This document shows positions 1 through 8,821 of a DNA stretch of 32,357 nt, one piece after another. The notes under the pieces are model-generated. The model was given only the letters and a program-made list of their open reading frames with translations. It was not told the origin of the DNA and ran no database searches. A program made the translations under genes and the position numbers. The DNA is taken from assembly GCA_013416795.1 (NCBI GenBank), contig RQSC01000554.1:44310-76666 (forward strand), given 5' to 3'. The number at the start of each line of letters is the position of its first letter. The stretch's first letter is position 1. The DNA is from Prasinococcaceae sp. CCMP 1430 (lineage: Eukaryota > Prasinodermophyta > Palmophyllophyceae > Prasinococcales > Prasinococcaceae).

Positions 1-521
1 GCCCGGCGCGCGCAGTGGGGCTGCGGGCGCGCGCGCGCGCGCGCGTTCGAAAACCACTCTGCGCCGGTGCCCGACCCCGCGCGACCCCCGGGCTGACCGC
101 GAGGGCTTCGATTGGAGTTCTGGGATTGTACGGAGGGCTAGACCCGGTCATCTCGCGCGTCAGACCGGGCCTGGGGGGGAAAGGCTCCAACGAGCGAGCG
201 AGCGAGCGAGGGGGCGCGAACGCACGCACCGGCGCGGAATTGGGGCCGCGAGCGGCGCGAATTGGGCCCGCCGCGCTCGTGGCACGCCGAAGGGCGTTTG
301 GCGGGGCGCCTGACTGCGCGTGGAGCCGTTTTCGGCTCCGCAATTCGAGAGGGGAGGAACAGAACTACGCCCGAGCCCGAGGGAGGGAGGCGGCGGCCGC
401 GGCTGTGTCTTTGACGCGCGCGCGCGCGGCGGGGCGGCGCGCTGCAGGGTGTGTACGACGCACACTGCGCATCGGTCGGCGACGGCCGTGTTATACACAT
501 ACTGTACAGTTGCCGGCGGGC
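1..521. other. No recognisable gene; GC-rich flank
   Basis: Long open frames exist on both strands here, but they are a by-product of extreme GC content and translate to Arg/Ala-rich low complexity with no domain. A GAGC-type tetranucleotide repeat lies at about 190-207. A small A/T-rich island at about 489-508 (TTATACACATACTGTACAG) resembles the islands at the tail-to-tail gene boundaries of this window, for example the one at 11465-11490. It may mark the 3' end of the minus-strand gene suggested at 522-849. Confidence 0.5.
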
Positions 522-849
522 TCAGACCATCGCCGCGCCCACGAAGGCCATCCCGGTCTTGGCGGCCGCGAGCGCCGCGCGACAGTCGCCGCATGCGCCT
601 CGGGAGGCGGCCGCCTCGGCGGCCGAGGCCGCGCCGTGGAGCCACTCGAATGCGCCCGCGGCCGCGCACTCGCGGGCCATGCAGAGCAGAAGCTGCGCGA
701 GGGCGCGGGCGGGCAAAGGGCCAGACGCAGCGGGGCCGGAGGACCGAGGCACCGGAAGCGTCAGCGCCCGAGCGCGCGCGAGCCGCCGGCGCCGCGCAGA
801 GGCGCCGGCGTAAGAGGGACGTCCGCGGCAAGGGGCGCGTTCACGCACC
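522..849 (-). CDS. Possible 3' end of an unidentified minus-strand gene (two exons)
   Basis: On the minus strand a protein-like Ala-rich segment (ALARVARAVAEWESALSVGDPQ region) ends at 849 exactly at a good donor (CAG|GTGCGTGA). An acceptor (GCGCAG) ends at 693, giving a 156-nt phase-0 intron (848-693). The last exon (692-522) encodes LLLCMAREC followed by a CGDC pair and ends AFVGAAMV-stop. No ATG lies in frame upstream before the coding region of the phosphatase on the other strand, so a start and a 5' end are missing. I do not recognise the protein. Its strand and its A/T-rich 3' flank fit the alternating layout of the window. It could also be a chance open frame in GC-rich DNA. Confidence 0.25.
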
Positions 850-1044
850 TGCGGATCTCCGACGCTGAGCGCGCTCTCCCACTCGGCGACCGCGCGCGCC
901 ACCCGCGCGAGCGCGTGCAGCAGCCGCGTGGGTCTGAGACCATCCGACGCCGGCAGCGCCCCGAACGCCGGCCGGCCGCCCGCGCCCGCGCTCGACGCGG
1001 CCGAAGCAGCAGCGACTCGGGAGGCCGGTGAGAGGAGTGGGGCG

Positions 1045-1977
1045 ATGGAGGTTACGTCGGCGCGCGCCGTCGAGTACCCGGCGGCGAGGCGCGTCGTGGC
1101 CATAGGCGACGTGCACGGCGACATGGACAAGACACGGCGAGCCTTCCGACTCGGCGGGCTGATCGATGAGAACGACCGGTGGGCGGGAGGCGACACGGTC
1201 GCGGTGCAGGTCGGCGACCAGCTGGACAGGGGGCCCGACGAGATGCCGGTGCTGTACCTGCTGGAGAGGCTGCAGCGCGAGGCCGAGCGGGCGGGCGGGC
1301 GGCTGCACGTGCTCAACGGCAACCACGAGACGATGAACGCGGCGGGGGACACGCGATACGCCCACCGGGGCTCGCACGTCGACTTCGCGCACTGGCGCGA
1401 GTGGATGCGACTGGGCAACCGCCTGGTGTCCAAGTGCGGCGCGGCCGCCATCGCCACGAGCGTCACCAGCGACGACCCTCGCTCGGAGGCGCTCGCGGCC
1501 GGCGGCGACGTCGCGCGGCGATTCTTCGCGCGGCAACCGACGGTGGTGCGCATCGGCGAGACCGTCTTCGCGCACGGCGGCGTGCTGCCCAGCCACGTCG
1601 AGCACGGGCTCGGCAAGCTCAACGCGGAGGTCGGGCGCTGGATGGAGGACGGCCGCAGCAGGGGCTCGCTCAAGCACGTCAAGGGGCGCGACGCGGTGGT
1701 GTGGACGCGCGCTTACTCCCATCAGGACACCGCGCGCTGCGACTGCGCCACGCTGCAGAGCGCGCTGCGCATGATAGGCGCCAGGCGCATGGTGGTCGGG
1801 CACACCATCCAGGACGGCGGCATCACGCAGGCGTGCGGCGGCGGGGTGCTGCGGGTGGACGTCGGCCTCAGCCGCGGGTGCGGGGACGGCGCGCCGCAGG
1901 TGCTCGAGATCATCAACGACACGGAGGTGCGCGTGCTGCGCGAGACCAACGCGGGGGCGCGAGCCATGGGCGCCTGA
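1045..1977 (+). CDS. Shewanella-like (SLP-type) metallophosphoesterase
   Basis: Predicted 310-residue calcineurin-like Ser/Thr or Tyr protein phosphatase. Visible metal-binding motifs, in order: GDVHGD (residues 21-26), GDQLDRG (57-63), GNHE (92-95), FAHGG in the second half, and VVGHT near the C-terminus. The order and spacing, with a long insert between GNHE and the FAHGG histidine, match the bacterial-like PPP phosphatases of plants and algae (SLP/Shelph family; Arabidopsis SLP1 is plastidic). The ATG at 1045 (context GCGATGG) is preferred because the upstream in-frame extension starts only with GTG and is low complexity. No clear transit peptide is present from this start, so localisation is open. 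The gene is intronless as read. It runs tail-to-tail into the RavA gene, 149 nt away. Confidence 0.88.
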   Translation: MEVTSARAVEYPAARRVVAIGDVHGDMDKTRRAFRLGGLIDENDRWAGGDTVAVQVGDQLDRGPDEMPVLYLLERLQREAERAGGRLHVLNGNHETMNAAGDTRYAHRGSHVDFAHWREWMRLGNRLVSKCGAAAIATSVTSDDPRSEALAAGGDVARRFFARQPTVVRIGETVFAHGGVLPSHVEHGLGKLNAEVGRWMEDGRSRGSLKHVKGRDAVVWTRAYSHQDTARCDCATLQSALRMIGARRMVVGHTIQDGGITQACGGGVLRVDVGLSRGCGDGAPQVLEIINDTEVRVLRETNAGARAMGA

Positions 1978-2038
1978 GCGTTCGTGCCTCCGTGCGTGTA
2001 CACACAACGCGGGCGAACGCGCCCGTCCCCCACTTCCC

Positions 2039-2054
2039 TTTTTTTTTTTAATTG
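2039..2054. terminator. T-rich tract between convergent genes
   Basis: Eleven consecutive T followed by AATTGG lie between the phosphatase stop (1977) and the RavA stop (2127). It is one of the few A/T-rich spots in the region and is a candidate 3'-end processing or polyadenylation zone for one or both genes. This is an inference from position and composition. Confidence 0.4.
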
Positions 2055-2126
2055 GCTCGGCGAAATTGTGCACCGCGCGCGTCGCGCGGCGTCCTGGGAG
2101 GTCGAGCCTGCGCCCCCCGCCTCTAG

Positions 2127-3152
2127 CTAGGCGGACGTGCCCCGAATGAAGCTGTGCCACAGGTCCGGCAGCAGCAAGGCCAGCACGTGCGGCTCCCCGC
2201 TGCGCTCCATGGCGACCTCGAGCGTGAGCACGTCGCGGTACATCGCGCGCTGCGCGGAGCGCCCCTTGGTGAAGACCGGCGCGAGCGCCTGCGCGGCGTC
2301 CTCGGCCTCCTCGGCGCTCATCCACGGCGAGTCGGCCATCGCGGCCATGCTCGGCCGCCCCACCGAGCCGCCGAGCGCGCGCTCGATCTTTTCGAGCTCC
2401 AAGCCCACCAGCTCGCGCAGCGACGCCAGCTCGTCGCGCAGCGCCGCCAGCTCGGACTGCTGCGCGGTGGCCGCCTCGCCGCCCTCGCCGGCGTCGGCGC
2501 CCTCCAGCGCGCCGCTGTTCACGCGGCAGGCGCGCGCGAAGAGGCCCTGGAGCAGGTACGACGTCTGGTCCATGCTCTGGTCGCCCGCCAGCCGCTCGAG
2601 GATGTAACGCTGCACCTTGGTCGCGTCCTCCGGCCTCTGCCACATCACGTGCTGCAGCAGCAGGCAGTCGTACATCGACACCTGCGAGCGCCCCGCCGTG
2701 TAGGCGGCCACCTTGAGCATCCCCACAGCCTTCACCAGCCGCCGGTCGCTCACGTACACGGGCGGCTCGCACTTGTCCTGCAGCCACGCGCGCAGATCGA
2801 CCAGCAGGTCCACCACCTCGTCGGGCACCTCCACGCTCTCCTCCGCGGCCTTGCGCACGCCGCGGAAGTCGTCCACGTCGAGCTCCTCGCCCGCGGCGTC
2901 GCACGCGTCCTCGGCGTCGGCGTCCGCCGCGCGCGCGGCGGGGCTGCCGCCCGCCGCCGCCCTCAGAAGCTCGGGCAGCACGCCGGTGGACACCTGGTCG
3001 ACCGCGCGGCGGAGGAGGAAGCGGTCGTACAGCGCGTCGAGCTCCTCTGACTCGGGCAGCTCGTTGGACGCGCCCACGAGGCACAGCAGCGGCACGCGCA
3101 CGCGCTCGACGCCGTTGTCGTACAGCCGCTCGTTCAGGATGGTGAGCAGCGA

Positions 3153-3185
<33 letters not shown>

Positions 3186-3556
3186 ATCCACGAAGGCCAC
3201 GTTGGCGTCGGGCAGGTAGCCGTCCGTCTTGCGCACGTACTCGTCGTTCTCGAGGCCGCGCAGCGACACGGGGCCGAAGAGCTCCTCGGGCACCGAGAAG
3301 CGCGTGAGCAGCCGCTCGAAGTACTTGGCCCCGCACGTGCCGTTGAGGCGCCGGCCCAGCTCCGACTTGGCGGTGCCCGGGGGACCCAGCAGCAGCAGGT
3401 GCTCGCCGCAGAGCGCCGCCAGCAGCAGCAGCCGCACCTCCGTGCCGCGCTCCACGAGGCCCTCCTGCATCTTCGCCAGCGACGCGTCGATGCGCGGCCG
3501 CAGCGCCGCGCCGTCGCCCTCGCCGCCAGCGCTCTCGGCTGTGTCCTCGCGAGGGG
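2127..3556 (-). CDS. ravA: RavA/MoxR-type AAA+ ATPase, 5' end interrupted
   Basis: AAA+ ATPase of the MoxR/RavA group. It has Walker A GPPGTAKS, Walker B with the FVDEIFKAN box typical of RavA, sensor-1 GASNELP and the DRFLLR arginine segment. A RavA-type helical C-terminal part follows, then an Ala/Glu-rich coiled-coil-like stretch and the end [11 protein letters not shown]. Bacterial RavA acts as a hexameric chaperone-like ATPase; its role in algae is not established. The first in-frame ATG is at 3470, but the conserved lead-in [10 protein letters not shown] lies upstream, so the true start must be further 5'. There the host-like sequence stops at about 3556 and a bacterial cysT fragment begins. 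Beyond that fragment, minus-strand ATGs with codons for Met-Ala-Ala-Met-Thr-Ala-Ala (about 3845-3866) could be the displaced start. This gene converges on the phosphatase. Confidence 0.85.
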
Positions 3557-3856
3557 GCCAACCTGCCCTTTGTCGTTCGCACCGTGCAGCCCGTGCTCGA
3601 AGAATTTGAGGCCGAACTCGAAGAAGCCGCGGCAACGCTCGGCGCCAATCGCTGGCAGACCATCACGCGGGTCATCCTTCCGCGCCTGACCCCGGCCATT
3701 CTCACGGGCTTTGCGCTGGCCTTCGCGCGTGCCGTCGGCGAGTACGGCTCGGTCATCTTTATTGCGGGCAATCTGCCCAACATTTCAGAGATCGCGCCGG
3801 TGCTGATCGTCATCAAGCTCGAGGAATTCGATCAGGCAGGTGCCGCCGTCATCGCC
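3557..3856 (+). pseudogene. cysT: Fragment of bacterial sulfate ABC permease CysT (inserted or chimeric)
   Basis: About 100 codons read in one frame as the C-terminal half of CysT/CysU, the membrane permease of the sulfate/thiosulfate ABC importer. The order [53 protein letters not shown] and [14 protein letters not shown] matches the family, including the EAA loop that contacts the CysA ATPase. There is no start, no N-terminal half and no end: similarity begins abruptly at AAC-CTG (3560) and fades by about 3856 into C-rich host sequence. Codon use differs from the neighbours (five GAA against one GAG in the first 14 codons, with TTT and ATT common). It sits on the opposite strand, inside the 5' end of the RavA gene. 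Either it is an assembly or library chimera with a proteobacterium, or a recent insertion. Confidence 0.85.
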
Positions 3857-4681
3857 GCCATCGCTGCCGAGCGCGCCCTCCGTCCGCGCGCCTCCTCGCT
3901 CACCCCCCACCCCCACCGCCCGCCCCTCCCAGCTGCGGTGTGCCCGCGTTCGAAGCCCCCTCCCGCCGCCCCGGTGCCGCCGCGGATGCTGCCCGCCGTC
4001 GCGTCGCCTGCTCGCCCTGGCCCGCGCACTCGCGCGAGTGCCGTGTGGCGCCGCGCACGCCGCCCCGAGCCATCGCCAGAATCCCGTCCCCCCCTCCATC
4101 CCTCCGTACCCCCCCTCCCCCCTGCAGTCCCACCGCCCCGCGCGCAGAGAGCGCGGCGCCGCGCGCGCGCGCGCGAGGCGCGCGCCACGCCCCAGAACCC
4201 AAACCCCCGCCGCGCCCGCAGCGCGTCCTCGTTGCTCCTTGCGCGCGTCCTCTGCGTGTTGTGTGATGAAATACATAAACCCTTTGTTTGTATGAACCTC
4301 AAATACCGTGGCGCATCGAGAGGCGCGCGCGCGCGCACCCCCGCCCGGCCGGGACCGCCCGCAGAACCCAAACCCCCGTCGCCCCTCGCGCCGAGCGCGT
4401 ATTCATGATCTTGAAAAGAATTTGTAGTTTCCTTTGGACCCTGAATGGCATTTGAACCTCAATTTGCGACTTTCCGCCGCGGATCGCGGCCGCGCGGCGC
4501 GCGGCGTGTGGTGCACAGCGCGCGCGCGACACGCAGCCGGGCGCCACCAGCCGGGCGCGAAAGGCACTGGAGTCATTAGAACAAAAAGGTCGATTATTGT
4601 ACCCACGGGAGATCGGTTTTTGCATGGGATTAGAATGCACGCGATTGAGTCCCGCACACTCCCTGTTCGCTACCCCGCTGA

Positions 4682-4697
4682 TGATGAGTTCTCATCA
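4682..4697. promoter_or_regulatory. Short palindrome TGATGAG-TT-CTCATCA
   Basis: A perfect 7-bp inverted repeat with a 2-base spacer in the lower-GC block upstream of the acetylglutamate kinase gene. It has the form of a dimeric transcription factor site. No factor can be assigned. Confidence 0.35.
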
Positions 4698-4989
4698 GAG
4701 ATCTTCAGTGCTGCGAGAACCGGTCTGCCATCTCGATGGGCGCCCTGCTTTTTGACGGGCAGGTTGCGGTGCAATGGGAGGTGATGGCGGTTGCGTGAAG
4801 GACGGGCGGGCCGCGCGCACCGATGGCCGGCGGCGGCTCGCGGAGCGCGGGCGAGGTGCGCGAGGGGAAGAGGGGGAGCGGGGGAGGGGAGATGGGGGGT
4901 AAGAGAGAGTGTGGCGTGGCGTGGGGTGGGCGGTGCGGGTGGCACAACGCGCGCGGCGGATCTCGCCCCGTTCCCCGCCTCGCCCCACC

Positions 4990-5048
4990 CCACCACCACG
5001 CACGCACACGCACACGCACACACGCACACGCACACGCACACGCACACC
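4990..5048. repeat. CA/CACG microsatellite in the 5' flank of NAGK
   Basis: Alternating CACACG/CACG units end 15 nt before the kinase ATG, preceded by CCACCACCAC. A similar pyrimidine-then-CA tract precedes the bZIP and TPR-armadillo genes. Confidence 0.8.
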
Positions 5049-5063
5049 TCGCGCGTCAGACGG

Positions 5064-6026
5064 ATGGCGTCGATGGCGGCACGCCCGCGCGCGGCAGCCG
5101 CCGCGGCCGCGGCAGCGCCGCGGCGCGCGGCGGCGCGCGCGGCGGCCGCGGGCGTGTCGATCGACGGCGTGTCGCTCGACGAGCGCGTGGCGGTCATCTC
5201 CGAGGCGCTGCCGTACCTGAAGCGCTTCCGCGGGAAGACCATCGTCATCAAGTACGGCGGCGCGGCGATGAAGGACGAGTCGCTCAAGGCCAGCGTGGTC
5301 GCCGACGTGCTGCTGCTCGCCACGGTGGGCATCAACATCGTCATGGTGCACGGCGGCGGCCCCGAGATCAACAAGTGGCTCGAGCGCGTGGGCATCGAGC
5401 CCAACTTCCTCAATGGCCTGCGCGTGACCGACGACGACACCATGGACGTCGCCGAGATGGTGCTCACCGGCCGCGTCAACAAGTCCATCGTCTCCCTCAT
5501 CAACCAGCAGGGTGGCCTGAAGGCGGTGGGCATCAGCGGGAGGGACTCCGACACGCTCAAGGCCAAAGTGCTGAACGAGGACCTGGGCAAGGTCGGGGAG
5601 ATCACGAGCGTGGACACCACCCTGATCGACGCCCTGTGCAACGCCCACCAAATCCCCGTCATCGCGACGGTCGCCACCGACGAGGAGACCAACTGCGCGC
5701 TCAACGTCAACGCCGACACCGCCGCGGGCGAGATCGCCATCGCGATGGGCGCCGAGAAGCTCATCCTGATGACCGACGTGCCGGGGATCATGCGCGACCC
5801 CTCGGACATGGGCACGCTGGTGCGGCAGGCCAACAAGAACTCGCTGCAGACGATGATCGCGGAGGGCATCCTGCAGGGCGGCATGATCCCCAAGTCGCAG
5901 TGCTGCATCAGGGCGGTGAACAACGGCGTGAGCGCCGCGCACATCATCGACGGCCGCACGGCGCACTCGCTGCTGCTCGAGGTGCTCACCGACATCGGCG
6001 GCGGCACCATGATCACCAAGGAGTGA
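5064..6026 (+). CDS. NAGK: Acetylglutamate kinase, plastid-type (NAGK)
   Basis: Phosphorylates N-acetyl-L-glutamate with ATP, the second and usually rate-controlling step of arginine synthesis. The 320-residue protein starts with an Ala/Arg-rich segment of about 30 residues (MASMAARPRAAAAAAA), a plausible plastid transit peptide. The amino-acid-kinase fold follows: KYGGAAM (ATP phosphates), MVHGGGPEIN (substrate loop), GLRVTDDDTM, GISGRDSD, NVNADTAAGEIA and KLILMTDVPGIM. The C-terminal part with GMIPK and GRTAHSLLLEVLT is the arginine-sensitive hexameric type, which in plants binds the nitrogen sensor PII. The ATG at 5064 (context CGGATGG) is the only in-frame start before the conserved domain. 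The gene is intronless and converges on UTP25, whose stop is 140 nt away. Confidence 0.95.
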   Translation: MASMAARPRAAAAAAAAAPRRAAARAAAAGVSIDGVSLDERVAVISEALPYLKRFRGKTIVIKYGGAAMKDESLKASVVADVLLLATVGINIVMVHGGGPEINKWLERVGIEPNFLNGLRVTDDDTMDVAEMVLTGRVNKSIVSLINQQGGLKAVGISGRDSDTLKAKVLNEDLGKVGEITSVDTTLIDALCNAHQIPVIATVATDEETNCALNVNADTAAGEIAIAMGAEKLILMTDVPGIMRDPSDMGTLVRQANKNSLQTMIAEGILQGGMIPKSQCCIRAVNNGVSAAHIIDGRTAHSLLLEVLTDIGGGTMITKE

Positions 6027-6061
6027 CCGGGGTGTAGAGCGTAGGGCGTAGGGCGGTGCGT

Positions 6062-6100
6062 GTGGTGTGTGTGGGGGGGTGGAGAAGGGGCTGGGGGGGA
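6062..6100 (+). other. G-rich tract, potential G-quadruplex
   Basis: Downstream of the NAGK stop the plus strand carries runs of seven, two, four and six G separated by short spacers. This could form a G-quadruplex in DNA or in the 3' UTR. It is a prediction from base composition only. Confidence 0.4.
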
Positions 6101-6142
6101 GCGCACCTCCGTGGCGGGCGCGGCGCGTCGGCGCCAGGTGCA

Positions 6143-6160
6143 CGATAATTACATTACTTC
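6143..6160. terminator. A/T-rich island between NAGK and UTP25
   Basis: CGATAATTACATTACTTC stands out in the tail-to-tail gap, six nt before the UTP25 stop on the other strand. It is a probable 3'-end processing zone, by analogy with the other convergent junctions here. Confidence 0.4.
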
Positions 6161-6166
6161 AGCCAA

Positions 6167-8821
6167 CTAGGTGGCAATGACGGACGCGCGCGAGTCGCTG
6201 TTGAGCATGGTTTTGCCGCGCGCGTCGCCGACGATGCGCTTGAGCGCCAAGGCGTCGAAGCGCGTGTACAGCGCGTGCGACTGCGGCGCGGTCGCCCCCT
6301 GCGTGAATCTGAGCACCTCCTCGTACGTGCGCGGTGCCGAAGGCAGGCCGTAGAACACCACGGCGCTCGCGCCGCGTATTTGCTGTCTGCGATAGAAGTG
6401 CGCGCGCTCGGTGTACACGAGCACGCCCGCCTTGCCCGTTGCGAACGCCGCCTTGGAACGCGCCGTCTCCGAGTCGCTCGAGTACTCCGACACGAACACG
6501 ACGGCGCATTGGTCCACGTCCGCGATCGCCTTGGCATCCGGCGACGCGAAGAACGCGCGCAGGCGCGTGAAGTCGGCGTAGGTGGAGCAGAGCACGAGCG
6601 TGCCGTCGCCGCCCGCGCCGCTTCGCGGCGCGCTGGCGACGGCTGGCCACGTCGACTTGTCGAAACGGTCGAAGAGCGCATCCGCGGCGGTGGACGCCGA
6701 CGAGGCTGCCACTCGCTCAAACTGTTGCCGGCAGCCGAGCGGCGCGCGCCGCGCGGCGCACGCGTGGCGCGACGTGGGCGCGTGCAGCCGCACGCGCCCC
6801 GCGGCGCTCGCACAGCCGCGCTCGATGACCGCGCGCATCGCGGGCGTTTCCCACTCCGCCAGGACGATCGTCTGCCGCAGGTGGCGCCCGAGGCCGCTCA
6901 GATACGCGTGGCGCGCGCGCGTGAGGTCCGCGTCGCGCTGCGAGCTGGGCATCTCGCTGAGGCTGTCCATCACCGTGCTCACGTGTGCCCAGTTCTGCAG
7001 GCTCAGCATGTGCGCGTGGTCGACCACCGCGATCTCGATGGAGCTCAAATAGTCGCACGTGCCGGGGGCGTCCACGTGGGTCAGGTCGACGTCGTCCTTG
7101 TTGGTGCGGTCGAACTTGCTGCCCTCCTTCTTGCTCTTGCCGCCCTTGCCCGCCTGCTTGCCCGCCTGCTTGCCATCCTTGCCCTGGGCTCGCGTGGGAG
7201 AGGCGCGCGCGACACACACGCGCGCGCACAACGCGCCAAGACCGTCAGCGCCCTGCACGGCGCGAACCAACGGCGCGAAACATGCCGGCGCGCTCCGCGC
7301 TCACTCCGACGGGGCTCACCTTTGGGGGCACGGACCCTCGCTCGATGCGCACGACCAGGCCGAGGGGGCTCGCCACGATGATGTCCGCGCCGTACAGCCC
7401 CGCGAAGAGCCGCACGCTCTTGCGCGTGAACTTGATTCCCACCACGAAGTTGTCGTCGTTGTTGCCGCTGAAGAGCGCTCTGAAGTCGTCTGGCTTGGCA
7501 CGCCGGCGCGCGCGCGCCTTGCGCCGCTCCTTGCGCAGCGCCGCCCGCGCGCGCCGCTCGGCCGCACCGGCGGCCGCGTTTCCGGTGATGCTGTTCCTCG
7601 TGCCATCACCCGCCGCGCGGGCGCCTCCTTCGCCCGCGCCCTCGCCCTCGCTGCCGCTGCCGCTCTCGTCGTCGGTGTCGGCGTCGCTGTCGGTCTCCTC
7701 GCCGGGGCCGAACCCGTCGTCGAGCCTGTCCTTGCCGACGACCTCGACAGTCTGGCTCGCGGGACACATCTCCAGCAGGCGGCGGATGGCACGCCACGCG
7801 GCGTTCCTGTTGGGCAAGAGCAGGAGCACCTTGGGGCGCGTGAAGCCCTGGTCGCGCTGCGGCTCGAAGGCCGCATCGCCGCGGCGCTGCGCGTCGGCCT
7901 CTTTCTCCGTGTTTTTTGCGACGGTGTCGCGCGTCTTCAAGACGTGGTTGATGCAGTGGAGCAGATAGGCGTCGCCCACCGCGCCAGGCGCGAGGCGCAC
8001 CGGCGGGCGACGCGGCGTTACGATCGCGTCGCGGTAGTCGTGGAATGCGTCGTACGAGAGCTGCGCCAGTGGATCGCTCAGTAGCACGTCCGCGCCGGCC
8101 GCGCCAGGGTCGAGCTCGTTGAGGCGCGCGAGGAGACGCGCCTTGACGGCATATGCGGCGCGCGGCCGGCCCGCGCATGGCGCAGGCTCGACGTCGCTCG
8201 CAGCCACCGCGCCCTCTGCCAGCTCCGGCGCCGCGCACTTGTGCACGAGCGGCGGTCGGCCGCTCGCGAGCATTGCAGTGACGTCCGCGACGTCGTCTCG
8301 GTTGAGGTGGACGCGAAACGGGTCCACGGAGGGAACGGCGGACGTCGCGGCGACTCCTTCGCCCTTCCCTTCGTCCCCGCTGTCCGTCTCGTCCGCCTCG
8401 GCCGCGAGCGCCGCTGCGTCCTCGCGAGCCCTCGCCTCGGCCTCGGCAGCGAGCTCCTCGCGCTGCTTGAGCGACAGCTTCTTCCGCTTCGGCTCGCCGC
8501 GCCCGACGCCCGTGCCAGCACCCGCCGGCCCGCCTCGCGGTGCAGCGAGAGCCCCGGCCGTCCTAGGCTTTCGCTTGTTGCCGCCCTCGCTCCTGTCCCC
8601 CCCCACCGCCGCGAGCAGCGCGGCGTACGCATCGGCGCGCGCTCCGCGGCCACCGCCGCTGCCGCCGCGCGGGGCGCTGTCGCCCCAGCCCGGCTTGCCG
8701 CGCAGGCAGATGCCGTACACGCCGTTCTTGGGGTCGTGGATCTTGGCGGCCACGGCGCGCCCGCCGGCGCGCCCGCGGCGAGCTCAGCGAGCGTCGGCGT
8801 CGCGCGCCGGCGCTTTCCCAT
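6167..8821 (-). CDS. UTP25: UTP25 (digestive organ expansion factor), rRNA processing
   Basis: Homologue of UTP25/DEF, a helicase-like but ATPase-deficient component of the small-subunit processome that handles 18S pre-rRNA in the nucleolus. Exon 1 is 8821-7320 and exon 2 is 7183-6167, with a 136-nt phase-0 intron (AAG|GTGAGC ... GCCCAG). Landmarks in order: LLHCINHVLKTRDTVAKN, QGFTRPKVLLLLPNRN, an acidic Asp/Glu/Ser stretch, DDFRALFSGNNDDNFVVGIKF, a DIIVASPLGL segment, DYLSSIEIAVVDHAHM, LRQTIVL, DRFDKSTWP and the last YEEVLRF block. The start MGKRRRATPTLAELAAG at 8821 (context ACCATGG) is convincing but is one base out of frame with KIHDPKNGVYG about 70 nt later. The downstream frame has no ATG of its own, so one base is probably missing in the assembly. 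Confidence 0.92.

Larger units (their letters stand above)
3857..5063. promoter_or_regulatory. Divergent intergenic region, RavA / acetylglutamate kinase
   Basis: No gene could be supported. From 3880 to 4200 the plus strand is C-rich. A/T-rich patches lie at 4262-4310, 4405-4472 and 4570-4640. The block 4560-4770 is clearly less GC-rich than its surroundings and has no recognised product. TGAACCTCAA occurs twice (4292 and 4453), and ACCCTGAATG at 4438-4447 recurs in the UTP25/bZIP promoter region. A CA/CACG microsatellite runs into the start of the kinase gene. It probably holds two promoters. Confidence 0.5.

Noticed and set aside
15-1031. 338-codon plus-strand open frame at the left end
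   Set aside because: Arg/Ala/Gly low complexity with no domain; long stop-free frames arise on all strands here because of the GC content.
841-3084. Very long minus-strand open frame across the phosphatase and RavA
   Set aside because: Shadow frame: it is antisense to the phosphatase and out of frame with RavA, both of which have clear motifs.
3584-4408. Complete 274-residue CysT-like gene
   Set aside because: Only the first part (to about 3856) matches CysT; the remainder is Pro/Arg-rich read-through of C-rich intergenic sequence, and no start is present.
4434-4784. 116-codon ATG frame upstream of NAGK
   Set aside because: Composition is more balanced than its surroundings but no domain, no homologue I recognise and no codon pattern like the neighbours; kept only as a compositional oddity.
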